DNA from: Mucilaginibacter phenanthrenivorans
GTDB lineage: Bacteria; Bacteroidota; Bacteroidia; Sphingobacteriales; Sphingobacteriaceae
NCBI RefSeq assembly: GCF_024721155.1
Contig: NZ_JAHVAP010000001.1
Location: 868,001-932,000 of the forward strand
Direction: 5' to 3'
Length of the DNA: 64,000 nucleotides
The position numbers and the translations under genes are program-made. The notes beneath the pieces are model-generated. The model did no database searches. It saw only the letters and a list, made by a program, of their open reading frames with translations, and had not been told where the DNA came from. Of this stretch, positions 1-10,181 are shown piece by piece. The stretch's first letter is position 1. Every line of letters begins with the position of its first letter.

Positions 1-534
1 ACGAAGGATCACACAAGACCATTTATAGTTTATACCGATAAAGTGGTAGCTAAGGTTTTGGGTACAAGCTTTATTGTTAAAAGCGGTTTAAATAATACAG
101 TTGCCGGCGTAATTGTAAAAACGGGAAAGGTTGCTGTTTTTAAGGCAACCGAATTTACTAAGGAGAATATCACATCGAACTTAAACGAGGGTGTAGTACT
201 GCTGCCCAACCATGCTGCTGATCTGAATATAGTAGCGAAGCAGCTAGAGAAAAAGCTATCCACATCACCTGAAATATTAAAACCGGTAAAGATAGAAAGC
301 TTTGATTTTGACAACACGCCAATTCCGGCGGTATTTTCAAAACTGCAGGACAACTATGGGATAACTATTGTATATGACAAGGTTAAATTCAGTTCATGTT
401 CGCTTTCTGTAAATATGGGAAAGGAAGACTTTTATCAAAAACTAGACCTTATCTGCCGTACAATTAACGCATCGTACCAGGTTCGTAACGGAGATGTATA
501 TGTTTCCGGGGCCGGGTGCGGGGTAAACCAATAA
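1..534 (+). CDS. FecR family anti-sigma factor (3' part only)
   Basis: The frame is open from the first base, so the gene begins before the window and only its last 177 codons are present. The first ~60 residues are the end of a FecR domain (VLGTSFIVKSG followed by a TGKVAVF strand). From about nt 280 there is a DUF4974/STN-like domain (FDFDNTPIPAVFSKL, then ITIVYDK). FecR proteins span the inner membrane, hold an ECF sigma factor, and receive the signal from the STN domain of an outer-membrane transducer; the next gene carries such a domain. The sigma factor is expected upstream, outside the window. Domain assignment is confident; the partner assignment is inferred from adjacency. Confidence 0.9.
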   Translation, partial: TKDHTRPFIVYTDKVVAKVLGTSFIVKSGLNNTVAGVIVKTGKVAVFKATEFTKENITSNLNEGVVLLPNHAADLNIVAKQLEKKLSTSPEILKPVKIESFDFDNTPIPAVFSKLQDNYGITIVYDKVKFSSCSLSVNMGKEDFYQKLDLICRTINASYQVRNGDVYVSGAGCGVNQ

Positions 535-543
535 ACCGAATAA

Positions 544-660
544 CCTAAATTATTAAGGAAGGAGAAAAAATGAGATAAAAACAGACCAACCCACATTCCA
601 TAAAAAAGGCGGCTAATGAACTAACATTAACCGCCCTTAACCGCAGATCTTCTCACGGAC
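544..660 (+). other. fecR-susC spacer: purine-rich mini-ORF and stem-loop
   Basis: A strong purine tract (aaggaaggag) at 554-564 precedes a three-codon reading frame ATG AGA TAA at 569-577. It is followed by a stem-loop at 608-635 (GGCGG and TAATG paired with CATTA and CCGCC, one mismatch, six-base loop). The stem could attenuate or process the transcript between the anti-sigma gene and the highly expressed susC. Both structures are directly visible; their use is a guess. Confidence 0.35.
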
Positions 661-709
661 GCGGAAAGTTTTGAACCAATTGTTAAACCGAACAAAACCA
701 AGTAAAAAT

Positions 710-3700
710 ATGAAAAAAGGATTACCTTTTTCACTAGCTACTGCTATAATGAAAATTTCGCTTGTATCAGCCTTCATTTTTTCCTTTTCGCTCTGTGCCT
801 ACTCAACAGTTTCTGTAGGCCAGGAAATTTACAACAAGGAAATAAGCGTGGCTGCCAAAGAACAGAATATTAAATTCACCCTCGACAAGATTGCAAAAGC
901 TGCCGGGGTAAAATTCAGCTATAGCCCGGAGCTAATTCAGGCTGTAAGAAAAGTAACGCTTGTTGAGCGCAATAAAAGATTATCCTACGTATTGGATAAA
1001 CTTTTACCTCCGCTTAACATCAGCTATAGTTATTTTAATAATTACATCGTATTGAATAAGACGGCATCGCGAATTGAAAATAACCAGGCACAGCCATCAT
1101 CAATAAACACGATTGCCATAGAGGTATCCGGTAAAATTATGGATACCAAAGGGCTGGCGTTACCGGGTGTTAGCATACAGATCAAAGGAACAACCAGCGG
1201 CACCGTTAGCGACGCAAGCGGAGCCTACAAAATTACAGTTCCGGACGATAACGCCGTGCTGGTTTTTAAATACCTGGGGTATCTTACCCAGGAAGTGGTG
1301 GTTTCTGGTCGTGGAACCATTAACATCACCATGCTCGAAGATGCTAAAAACCTGGATGAGGTTGTTGTGGTGGCTTACGGTAAAACTACGCAAAGAAGCT
1401 CAACCGGGGCATTACAAAGCGTAAATTCAAAGGAACTGGAAGATATTCCTGCCTCACAATTTACTCAAAAGTTACAGGGTAAATTAGCGGGTGTAGAAAT
1501 AGCACAGACTTCAGGAACACCAGGACAGGGATTACAGGTAAGAATCAGGGGTTCGGCCTCTATTTCTACCTCTTCGGTACCTTTATACGTAGTTGATGGT
1601 GCACCGATTGCTGGTGATATAAGCAATATTAACCCGGACGAAATTGAAACCGTAACCGTTTTGAAGGATGCGGCCTCCACCGCATTGTATGGATCACGTG
1701 CTGCCTTTGGTGTAGTGCTAATCACAACTAAAAGCGCAAAGGCTGGTCAGACCAATGTTAGTGTGAATGCTTACAGTGGTTTTCAAAAAATGCCTCAAAA
1801 AGGCCGTCCGGATATGATGGATGGCGCAGAATGGGCGGAATTTAAAAAAGAATCATATGAAGATCTCGGACAACCGGTTCCGGCTGCCTTTCAGAATCCT
1901 TCGCAATATGGAAAGGGAACCGACTGGTATGGAGCGATGCTTCGCACAGGTAAAATAAGTGATTATAGCGTGTCGGTAAGTACAAATAAAGATAAATTCA
2001 GCAACTCATTCACGGCTGGCTATTATACACAGGATGGTGTTGTGTTGAATTCCAACTATACCAGAATTTCTCTCCGGAATAATGCAGTATATAAAGTAAC
2101 GGATAATTTCAGAATAGGAGTGAATATCGCACCGGTTGTTAATTACGGTAATGTCGCGCTGACAGACGGTTTTTTTGCCGGCGGCAATGGCTTGTTAGCC
2201 AATGCAGGATTAACCCCCCCGATTCTCAATTATAAAAACCCCGATGGTTCACTGCCGGTTACGGTGACAACCCCAGGTATTACTGCATTTAATACCCCAA
2301 ACTGGGTACGATCTATACAGGATATAAAAAACCAGGTCAATACAAACAGGTTATTGTCCAATGTATATGCGGAGTACGAGCCAATCGCAGGGTTAACGCT
2401 TAAGTCCAGTATCAATTTTGATTTGGGACAAACGTCCCATAACTACTTCCAGCCTTCGACCGCATCGTTGGGTTTCGCGTCAACGCCCAGTGCTCTTAAT
2501 GCGAGTTTAGGTCAAAACAATAGTGGTTATTATTCATGGACTTCTGAAAACACCGCAACCTATACAAAGCGGATTAACAAACACGAGTTTGACTTACTTG
2601 CAGGTTATACTGTTCAACGATTCAGAAGTGACGCGACAAATGTAAGCGGATCAGATTTTCCAGATGACAGGATACAGACCATTGATGCAGCACTTGTTAA
2701 AAACCCATCTTCGATGGATGTCGAGGAATGGGCACTTATTTCCTATCTGGCGCGTTTAAACTACGACTATGATCACAAGTATCTTTTCAGCGCCAGTATC
2801 AGGCGCGACGGATCTTCCCGTTTCGGGATCAATAACCAATATGGAAATTTTCCAGCGGTCTCAGCAGCCTGGGTAGTTAGCGAAGAACCTTTTGCCAAAA
2901 AGATCGACGCATTGTCCTTCATGAAAATTCGCGGAAGTTACGGCCTGGTAGGTAATAATAATATCGGAAATTATACACAATACGCCACCGTCAACAGCGG
3001 GGTCAATTCTCCTTTCGGCGCTACAACAGAAAGCGGTATAGCAGTTACCGGCCTTGGAAATAGCAATTTAGGATGGGAAAACACCAATGAACTGGATTTG
3101 GGTGTAGAGATCGGCATCCTTAAAGGCAGGGTAAATTTCACTTATGATTACTACAATAAAAAAACATCAAATCTTTTATTCTCACTTCCTGTGCCTCTTG
3201 AATCAGGATTTTCTTCTTTCCCCGGTAACATCGGTGAAGTAAAATTCTGGGGACATGAATTTTCAATTAATTCTAATAACATGGTTGGAAAATTTAAGTG
3301 GAATACCGGTTTTAATATTGCTTTCAGCAATAATAAGGTGCTCAAACTTTCCGGGTTAACCAATGCGATCTATACCTATACCGGCGTTGGTGAAACGATT
3401 ACAAAAGTGGGTTCGCCAATTGGCCAGTTTTATGGACTTGTCCAGAAAGGCGTGTACAAAAATCAGGCGGATTACGATAATTCACCTAAAAATGTCGATT
3501 CACAGGTAGGTACAATTAAATATAAAGATGTTAACGGAGACGGAGTTATCACATTTGGTGATGGCCCCTCTGGTGATAAGACGGTCATAGGAAACCCTTA
3601 TCCTAAATTTACTTATGGCATTACCAACAGTTTCTCCTATAAAAATTTCGACCTGTCCATTGTTGCTACCGGATCTTACGGTAATCAAGTTGCAGAAACA

Positions 3701-4117
3701 AGTGAACAAGGGACTACCAATCTTGATGGGGTTTTCAACGTATTGAAAGCTGTTCAGTACCGCTGGCGGTCACCAAGTGACCCCGGCGCAGGTGTGTTCG
3801 GTAAAACTACTGCGGCTACAGGCGATGCGAGAGATCGTTTTAGTTCGCTTTTCATAAAACCCGGAAGCTACCTGGCCATAAAAGATATCACTTTAGGTTA
3901 TAGCGTTCCTGTGAAAAATTGGAAGCCCGTAAAAAGCATCCGCCTTTACAGCAGCGTTCATCAGGCTTTTGTATTCACTAAATATGATGGTGCAAATCCA
4001 GAAATTGGAACAGATGTGGGTGGCAACCCGCCGAACGCGCTGATTCAGGGTTTCGACTTCTCCGCTTATCCTGTGCCAAGAACAATAACATTCGGACTGA
4101 ATGTTAATCTTAATTAA
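710..4117 (+). CDS. SusC/RagA TonB-linked outer-membrane protein with STN transducer domain
   Basis: Outer-membrane channel that imports glycan fragments with its SusD partner, energised by TonB. I take ATG 710 as the start (1135 aa); a TTG at 671 would add 13 residues before the same signal sequence. After a signal segment (ending around CAYSTVSVGQ) comes an STN domain (KFTLDKIAKAAGVKFSY), then a carboxypeptidase-regulatory-like domain (GKIMDTKGLALPGVSI), a plug (PLYVVDGAPI, STALYGSRAA) and a long beta-barrel ending in an aromatic/Asn C-terminus. The STN domain marks it as one of the subset of SusC proteins that signal to a FecR anti-sigma factor, here the immediately upstream gene. susD follows after 30 bp. 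Confidence 0.95.
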   Translation: MKKGLPFSLATAIMKISLVSAFIFSFSLCAYSTVSVGQEIYNKEISVAAKEQNIKFTLDKIAKAAGVKFSYSPELIQAVRKVTLVERNKRLSYVLDKLLPPLNISYSYFNNYIVLNKTASRIENNQAQPSSINTIAIEVSGKIMDTKGLALPGVSIQIKGTTSGTVSDASGAYKITVPDDNAVLVFKYLGYLTQEVVVSGRGTINITMLEDAKNLDEVVVVAYGKTTQRSSTGALQSVNSKELEDIPASQFTQKLQGKLAGVEIAQTSGTPGQGLQVRIRGSASISTSSVPLYVVDGAPIAGDISNINPDEIETVTVLKDAASTALYGSRAAFGVVLITTKSAKAGQTNVSVNAYSGFQKMPQKGRPDMMDGAEWAEFKKESYEDLGQPVPAAFQNPSQYGKGTDWYGAMLRTGKISDYSVSVSTNKDKFSNSFTAGYYTQDGVVLNSNYTRISLRNNAVYKVTDNFRIGVNIAPVVNYGNVALTDGFFAGGNGLLANAGLTPPILNYKNPDGSLPVTVTTPGITAFNTPNWVRSIQDIKNQVNTNRLLSNVYAEYEPIAGLTLKSSINFDLGQTSHNYFQPSTASLGFASTPSALNASLGQNNSGYYSWTSENTATYTKRINKHEFDLLAGYTVQRFRSDATNVSGSDFPDDRIQTIDAALVKNPSSMDVEEWALISYLARLNYDYDHKYLFSASIRRDGSSRFGINNQYGNFPAVSAAWVVSEEPFAKKIDALSFMKIRGSYGLVGNNNIGNYTQYATVNSGVNSPFGATTESGIAVTGLGNSNLGWENTNELDLGVEIGILKGRVNFTYDYYNKKTSNLLFSLPVPLESGFSSFPGNIGEVKFWGHEFSINSNNMVGKFKWNTGFNIAFSNNKVLKLSGLTNAIYTYTGVGETITKVGSPIGQFYGLVQKGVYKNQADYDNSPKNVDSQVGTIKYKDVNGDGVITFGDGPSGDKTVIGNPYPKFTYGITNSFSYKNFDLSIVATGSYGNQVAETSEQGTTNLDGVFNVLKAVQYRWRSPSDPGAGVFGKTTAATGDARDRFSSLFIKPGSYLAIKDITLGYSVPVKNWKPVKSIRLYSSVHQAFVFTKYDGANPEIGTDVGGNPPNALIQGFDFSAYPVPRTITFGLNVNLN

Positions 4118-4147
4118 AGCCATTTTATCATTATAAAAAAGATAATT

Positions 4148-5611
4148 ATGAAAATCAAAATATTTGCAATTGTCCTGCTGGTAAGTTTGGCGGGCTGTAA
4201 AAAAAGCTTCCTGGAAATCCCATCCAAGACCGCTCTGAGTACAACTGTTTATTTCAAATCTGAAAGCGATTTCCAACAAGCCATCAACGGAGCATACGCG
4301 CCTTTGCGCGGTGCTTACAACGGATCGAGCGGGGCGTGGGCAATGGGTGAGTTGCGGTCGGATAATACGACCTACGTATACAACCCCAATGACCGGGGAA
4401 ATGTTCAGGGAGAATATGTCTGTGACTTCCTGGACGATAACACTAGCGGAACTACGCCTAATAAATACTACTCTGATTACCAGCTTATCGCCAGGGTAAA
4501 TCAGATCCTGGCACTTATTGACGGGGTGCCTTTCGATGCCAGCGATAAAAATAACATCAAAGGTCAGGCCTATTTCCTACGCGCTTTTTGCTATTTTGAC
4601 CTTGTGCAATATTTCGGAAGCGTTCCGCTTCATTTAAAGCCGGTAAGCACACTCGCCGAAACAGCGCTGCCTTTAAGTTCTGCGGATGTTATCTATAAAC
4701 AGATCATCGCTGATGCACAACAAGCCAATACATTGCTCCCCGGTAAAGCAACACAGGAGCCAGGAAGAGTAACATCCGGTTCTGCAAAAACACTGCTTGG
4801 CAACGTATACATCGTATTAAAACAATGGGCCGACGCGGAAACTATACTAAAAACAATTACAGGGTATTCATTGCTACCGAACTATGCTGATATTTATAAT
4901 GTCTCCAATAAAAATAACGCGGAATCTATTTTTGAAATTCAGTATAAAGAAGGTACAGAGGGGTTTGCCAGCAGTTTTTTTTACACTTTTTTGGTAGAAC
5001 CAGTTACTGCTGGGGAAGTTACGGCCGTTACAGGAATTCCTGAAAATGGCCACACTGGTGAAGGGTATAATATTCCAACGCCCGATATCATTGGTGCTTA
5101 TGAACCTAACGATACCCGGAAGAACGCGTCAATTGCTTATATAACTGCCAGTGGTGTAAGTTATCCTTTTATCAATAAATACAATCATCCGCATGCCTTG
5201 TCAGGTAATACAAATGATAACTGGCCGGTTTACAGGTATGCTGAAGTTTTGCTGTTTCTTGCCGAAGCGCTCAATGAGGAAAATAAACCCTCAGAAGCGA
5301 TCCCTTACCTCAACCAGGTTAGGGCGCGCGCCGGTTTACCCGCAACTGCTGCCGCATCACAAACGGACGTGCGAAATGCGATCATCAAGGAAAGAAGAGT
5401 TGAGTTGGCATTTGAGAATAAAAGATGGCTTGACCTTGTGCATTTTGGACTTGCAGACCAGGTGATGAAAGCGTATGGCGCAAAGGTTAAGGCAAATCCG
5501 CAGGCTTATTATTTCCCTGTTGGTTTTAGCCCGGCTCCTACAGCGTATACTAATATTCGGATCTTATTCCCGATCCCGGCATCGGAAGTAGCACTTAATC
5601 CTTATTTTTAA
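4148..5611 (+). CDS. SusD/RagB family starch-binding-type lipoprotein
   Basis: Surface lipoprotein of 487 aa that caps the SusC channel and binds the glycan. The N-terminus is a type II signal peptide with lipobox LAGC (Cys17). The body has the usual SusD features: AINGAYAPLRG near residue 47, a TPR-like helical region (AYFLRAFCYFDLVQYFG), and the C-terminal block AEALNEENKPSEAIPYLNQV followed by RRVELAFENKRWLDLVHFG. Length is normal for the family. It lies 30 bp after susC and is certainly co-transcribed. The neighbouring GH106 gene suggests a rhamnose-containing ligand, but that is inference from context. Confidence 0.95.
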   Translation: MKIKIFAIVLLVSLAGCKKSFLEIPSKTALSTTVYFKSESDFQQAINGAYAPLRGAYNGSSGAWAMGELRSDNTTYVYNPNDRGNVQGEYVCDFLDDNTSGTTPNKYYSDYQLIARVNQILALIDGVPFDASDKNNIKGQAYFLRAFCYFDLVQYFGSVPLHLKPVSTLAETALPLSSADVIYKQIIADAQQANTLLPGKATQEPGRVTSGSAKTLLGNVYIVLKQWADAETILKTITGYSLLPNYADIYNVSNKNNAESIFEIQYKEGTEGFASSFFYTFLVEPVTAGEVTAVTGIPENGHTGEGYNIPTPDIIGAYEPNDTRKNASIAYITASGVSYPFINKYNHPHALSGNTNDNWPVYRYAEVLLFLAEALNEENKPSEAIPYLNQVRARAGLPATAAASQTDVRNAIIKERRVELAFENKRWLDLVHFGLADQVMKAYGAKVKANPQAYYFPVGFSPAPTAYTNIRILFPIPASEVALNPYF

Positions 5612-5634
5612 GGGAGGAATAGGTAAGTAAAAAA

Positions 5635-5672
5635 AAGCAAAGCATAGCCGGTTAGAAGGGTATGCTTTGCTT
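5635..5672. terminator. Stem-loop after susD
   Basis: A 12-bp perfect stem (AAGCAAAGCATA with TATGCTTTGCTT) and a 14-base loop lie just after the susD stop. There is no long T-run, so it may stabilise the susCD 3' end and cause only partial termination before the glycoside hydrolase gene. Confidence 0.55.
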
Positions 5673-5726
5673 GTTATAAATATAATCAAATCAATGGCTT
5701 ATAACTGATTGCATATTACATTAACT

Positions 5727-8700
5727 ATGAGAATATTCCCATTTATCATTTGCTTTTTAGTCATCTGTAAAATTTCTTCGGGTCAAAACAGCGCTATCCC
5801 TCCATACAGATCTGAAGATTTCAAAACGATTGAAGCCGGGTTTATCACCGCACCGGATTCCATCCAAACCAGTGTTTACTGGTACTGGTTATCAGGTAAC
5901 GTTTCAAAACAGGGTGTCGTTGAGGATCTTGAAGCTATGAAGAAGGTTGGGATCAACCGGGCGTTCATAGGGAATATCGGGTTAAACGATGTGCAGCAGG
6001 GAAAAGTAAAATTTCTCTCGGATGAATGGTGGGATATTTTGCACACCGCCCTTAAAATAGCTACCCGATTAAACATCAAGATTGGAATTTTTAATGGCCC
6101 GGGATGGAGCCAATCGGGCGGTCCATGGGTTCGGTCTGATCAAACTATGCGTTATCTCACTTCGTCACAGGTAATGGTGAAAGGGCCGGTTTTATTTAAT
6201 AAACAATTGGTAAAACCACAGGTAAACTTCCATGATGTAAAAGTTCTCGCTTATCCTGTTCCTGCGGATTATAACACAGATATTAGTGTGCTAAAACCTA
6301 AACTTTCATCAGAGCAACCCATTGATTCGCTTAATAATTTAATGGATAATAACATAACGACCGGCATCCATTTCAAAAACAATGAACCATTTTCAATAGA
6401 TATAAATACAACAAAGCCATATACGCTACGCAGCGTTACGATATCAGTCTTACACCAGGCGGTTTATTTTGAGGGTGATATCCAGGTAAAAGTGAATAAC
6501 GCCTACGTTACTGTTAAGCATTTTACGGTTGATAGAAGAAGCCCCGCGCTGAATTTTGGCTTTTTACCGTGGGCAGAATCGGCAATTTCGGTTCCTGTTA
6601 CAACATCCGCCAATTTCAGGTTGTCGCTCACAAAAATTTCAGGTAATTCAGGTATATCAGAATTAAAGTTATCGTCAACTTCCATGGTTGATAGTTATAT
6701 GGAAAAAACGCTGGCTAAAGCCTGGCAAACCGAAGATCTGATCTGGAACGCTTACGTATGGGGAATGCAATCTAATGAACATTCAAAATATGTGATCGAT
6801 CCAACGAAGGTTATTGATGTTTCAAAGTATATGGCCGCCGATGGTACACTTAACTGGAAGGTGCCCGCTGGAAACTGGATGATTGAGCGTTCGGGCATGG
6901 TACCCACAAATATGCATAATGAGCCTGCAACACCTGAAGCCACGGGTTATGAAACGGACAAAATGAGCAAGCAGCATATCAGCGAACATTTTGACGCCTA
7001 CATCGGACAGATCCTAAAACGAATCCCCCCTGAGGATCGGAAAACATTTACCGTGGTAGTTGCTGACAGTTATGAAACGGGCAGTCAAAACTGGACCGAT
7101 CTGCTGATCCCGGAATTTAAAAGGAAATATAACTATGATCCAACACCCTTTATTCCCGTTTTACAGGGTAAGGTAGTTGGAAATCCGGATGTTTCGGACC
7201 GTTTTCTATGGGATTTGCGGCGGCTCATAGCGGACGACGCCGCCTTTAATTATGTGGGCGGGTTAACGGAAGTCAGTCATAAGCACGGCTTGACCACCTG
7301 GCTGGAAAACTACGGCTATTTTGGTTTTCCTGCGGAATTCCTGCAGTACGGCGGTCAATCGGACGAAGTTGCCGGGGAGTTTTGGGGTGGGGGACGACTT
7401 GGCACAGTGGAGAATAGGGCGGCTTCATCAGCGGCCCATATTTATGGGAAGATCAAGGTATCATCAGAGTCTTTCACATCGGCCGACAATTCCTGGCGGG
7501 CGTATCCCGGTATGCTGAAACCACGCGGGGATCGCTTTTTTACCGATGGCGTAAACAACACCTTGTTACACGTCTTCATTCACCAACCCGACAGCACCGC
7601 TAAGCCCGGTATAAGCGCCTGGTTTGGAACAGAATTTAACAGGGCAAATACGTGGTTCTTTGACATGGATATATTTTTGAAATACCTTAAGCGATGTAAC
7701 CTGATGCTTCAGCAAGGGCAATATGTTGCTGACGTTGCCTATTTTATCGGCGAAGACGCTCCCAGGTTGATGGGTGGTACTGATCCTGCACTTCCTAAGG
7801 GTTATTCATTCGATTATATAAACGGCGACGTAATTAAGAACAAGCTATCAGTAAAAAACGGTAAGCTTATGTTGCCAAATGGTATCAGCTACAGCATCCT
7901 GGTATTGCCAAAGCTTACAACCATCCGCCCGGAACTGTTGTCAAAAATCAGAGAGTTGGTGCAAAACGGTGCTGTGGTGTTAGGGCCAAAACCCGAAAGA
8001 TCGCCAAGTTTAGAAGGCTACCCGCAGGTTGATAAGCAGATAAAATCAATGGCCGATGAGTTGTGGGGCAATATCGACAGCACAAAGAATAAAGTAAATC
8101 ACTACGGCAAGGGACTGGTTATAAGCGGCATGAATATGCAGGAGGCATTAGATCTGGTAAAAGCTATTCCTGATTTTAAGGTTAACAGCGACTCAGTCCT
8201 TTTCATCCACAGGCAACTAAAGGATGGTTCGATCTATTTTATCTCTAACCAGAAAAACAAACCCATTAGCATTACGGCTGATTTTCGAAGTGTGGGTAAA
8301 AAACCAGAGCTATGGGATGCAGTGACAGGCGACGTTCGCGACCTCCCGTCATTTCATCAAACGGGTATCACCACTTTGGTTCCGATCAAACTTGCAGCAA
8401 ACGGGAGTGAATTTATTGTTTTTAGAAAGGAGGGAACAACCGGAGATACGACAAAATCAAATTATCCGGTTGCGAAAAAAAGCATCGATATATCAACGCA
8501 CTGGACTGTAACCTTCGATAACAAGATGCGGGGCCCTGAAAAACCTGTAATATTTAACACATTGACGGATTGGTCAGTTAACGCAAATGACAGCATAAAA
8601 TATTATTCGGGGGCAGCGTATTACCGCAACATATTCAAAATAGATAAACTAGAAAAAGGGGCGAACTATGTAATTGATCTTGGCATGGCAAAGGACATTG

Positions 8701-8957
8701 CTAAAATAACGGTAAACGGTATTGAAGTGGGCGGAGTATGGACACCACCTTACCTGCTTGATATTACCAGGGCACTTAAACCAGGCGAAAACAAGCTGGA
8801 AATAAAAATTGTGAATACGTGGACCAATCGTTTGATGGGAGATAAACTCTTACCGGCAGATCAAAGAAAAACATCAACCTTATTTTTCCCTGATCCGGGG
8901 CATGGTTTGGAATCCTCAGGATTATTGGGGCCAGTCAAAATCGATGTTTTTAATTAG
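5727..8957 (+). CDS. Glycoside hydrolase family 106-type alpha-L-rhamnosidase
   Basis: Secreted enzyme of about 1076 aa predicted to remove alpha-L-rhamnose from pectic or other plant glycans. ATG 5727 directly precedes a signal peptide (MRIFPFIICFLVICKISSG); a TTG at 5709 is less likely. Residues ~15-820 match the GH106 architecture: VYWYWLSGNV near the N-terminus, NGPGWSQSGGPW, and two acidic motifs, DSYETGS (Asp447/Glu450) and QSDEVAGEFW, which are the likely catalytic region. The C-terminal ~150 residues form a galactose-binding/GH2-like beta-sandwich (ITVNGIEVGGVW, PGENKLEIKIVNTW). It sits 115 bp after susD and is followed by an AraC regulator on the other strand. Family call is good; exact linkage specificity is unknown. 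Confidence 0.85.
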   Translation: MRIFPFIICFLVICKISSGQNSAIPPYRSEDFKTIEAGFITAPDSIQTSVYWYWLSGNVSKQGVVEDLEAMKKVGINRAFIGNIGLNDVQQGKVKFLSDEWWDILHTALKIATRLNIKIGIFNGPGWSQSGGPWVRSDQTMRYLTSSQVMVKGPVLFNKQLVKPQVNFHDVKVLAYPVPADYNTDISVLKPKLSSEQPIDSLNNLMDNNITTGIHFKNNEPFSIDINTTKPYTLRSVTISVLHQAVYFEGDIQVKVNNAYVTVKHFTVDRRSPALNFGFLPWAESAISVPVTTSANFRLSLTKISGNSGISELKLSSTSMVDSYMEKTLAKAWQTEDLIWNAYVWGMQSNEHSKYVIDPTKVIDVSKYMAADGTLNWKVPAGNWMIERSGMVPTNMHNEPATPEATGYETDKMSKQHISEHFDAYIGQILKRIPPEDRKTFTVVVADSYETGSQNWTDLLIPEFKRKYNYDPTPFIPVLQGKVVGNPDVSDRFLWDLRRLIADDAAFNYVGGLTEVSHKHGLTTWLENYGYFGFPAEFLQYGGQSDEVAGEFWGGGRLGTVENRAASSAAHIYGKIKVSSESFTSADNSWRAYPGMLKPRGDRFFTDGVNNTLLHVFIHQPDSTAKPGISAWFGTEFNRANTWFFDMDIFLKYLKRCNLMLQQGQYVADVAYFIGEDAPRLMGGTDPALPKGYSFDYINGDVIKNKLSVKNGKLMLPNGISYSILVLPKLTTIRPELLSKIRELVQNGAVVLGPKPERSPSLEGYPQVDKQIKSMADELWGNIDSTKNKVNHYGKGLVISGMNMQEALDLVKAIPDFKVNSDSVLFIHRQLKDGSIYFISNQKNKPISITADFRSVGKKPELWDAVTGDVRDLPSFHQTGITTLVPIKLAANGSEFIVFRKEGTTGDTTKSNYPVAKKSIDISTHWTVTFDNKMRGPEKPVIFNTLTDWSVNANDSIKYYSGAAYYRNIFKIDKLEKGANYVIDLGMAKDIAKITVNGIEVGGVWTPPYLLDITRALKPGENKLEIKIVNTWTNRLMGDKLLPADQRKTSTLFFPDPGHGLESSGLLGPVKIDVFN

Positions 8958-9055
8958 TAATAAGATGGAAGTCTGCTGATCAATTTGAAGTTAATTGCTT
9001 TATGAAGAACCTGATGGCGGAAAGATATCGCCGGCTTATTGCTTAATTGGAAATG

Positions 9056-9943
9056 TTAGTGCAGCGACGTATTTTGATTCCTGAACTCCTTGGGTGGCAT
9101 ATTGTTCTTCTTTTTAAATAAACGTGAGAAGTAAAATATAGAATCGAAGCCTGTTTGCCAGGCAATTTCGTTGATTGTTAAATTGGTGCCTGTGAGCAAT
9201 TCCTTTGCCTTGTCTAATCGCAGGTTAAGTTGGTATTGATTGGGCGATAACCCGGTGACACTTTTAAAAACCTTCCGGAACTTCGAGTATCCCATCGGAA
9301 GTTCCCTTACCATTTCTTCTAAGTTTACAGGTTTCTCAATTGATTCCTGCAAAAGAAATTTGGCCTTGGAAATAAGCCTTGTTTGGTTATCGATAGGGTA
9401 GGCGTGGTATTTACATACAGCATTTAACAAACCTAATATTTGCAGCGTAATACCGGTGATCAGCTGCCGGTAGCCCGGTTCAGCCAATGCGACTGTTTTA
9501 ATGAGTGAATGAAAAAGCTGCAACAGATCCTCGTTCATACCAACATCAATAAAGGGATCGGCAGCTTTAAATACTCCTTTTTGCATAAGTTCGTTGGGAT
9601 AACTTCCGTTAAAGCCAACCCAATATTCCTCCCATCCGGATTGGGGATGTGGCTTATACCGGTGCCAAACGCCCGGAAAGAGAAAAAAACAGGTCCCCGC
9701 CTTTACCGTTCTTGCCTTGGTTTTGGCTGATTCAAGAATCCCTTCACCTTTGGTAATAAATACAACGTAGTACCCGTCAAGAATTCTTCCCTTGTCCCAG
9801 GTGAAGGAATGGTCCATGGGATGTTCACGGTTGTTAGGGTAGTTTTTGTTCGGGCCCACTTTGGCAGAGCCGACGGTGTTGACAAAAAATCCCCATTCCT
9901 TTTCGGGTTCCCCTACATTGATATACTTACGATAGTTTTGCAT
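9056..9943 (-). CDS. AraC family transcriptional regulator with cupin sensor domain
   Basis: A 295-aa regulator with an N-terminal AraC-binding cupin barrel (FITKGEGIL, then VKAGTCFFLFPGVWHRY) and a C-terminal double HTH (PVNLEEMVRELPMGYSKFRK; LTINEIAWQTGFDSIFYFSR). The cupin half normally binds a sugar. It faces the rhamnosidase gene tail-to-tail, so it is a reasonable candidate activator of this rhamnose locus, comparable to RhaS/RhaR-type proteins, although no operator near the locus can be assigned because the locus promoter is outside the window. Confidence 0.88.
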   Translation of the reverse strand: MQNYRKYINVGEPEKEWGFFVNTVGSAKVGPNKNYPNNREHPMDHSFTWDKGRILDGYYVVFITKGEGILESAKTKARTVKAGTCFFLFPGVWHRYKPHPQSGWEEYWVGFNGSYPNELMQKGVFKAADPFIDVGMNEDLLQLFHSLIKTVALAEPGYRQLITGITLQILGLLNAVCKYHAYPIDNQTRLISKAKFLLQESIEKPVNLEEMVRELPMGYSKFRKVFKSVTGLSPNQYQLNLRLDKAKELLTGTNLTINEIAWQTGFDSIFYFSRLFKKKNNMPPKEFRNQNTSLH

Positions 9944-10181
9944 CTACAAATATTATTTCCGCCGGAAATAGACAGTTGTCAAATCCGGGGAGTTGAAATA
10001 TAATTATATAATTGGTTACCTGTAGGCCTTATAACTTACAACATCAAATATACTGGCCATAATGCCAGAAAGTGCAAATATTTAATACTTTTAATCGCTT
10101 ATAAAGCGGGGAGAATAGAATTTTTGTCTTTAAACCGCAGTTGCTAAATTCACCTAGCGATGCTGTCGATAGTTAGCGCAG

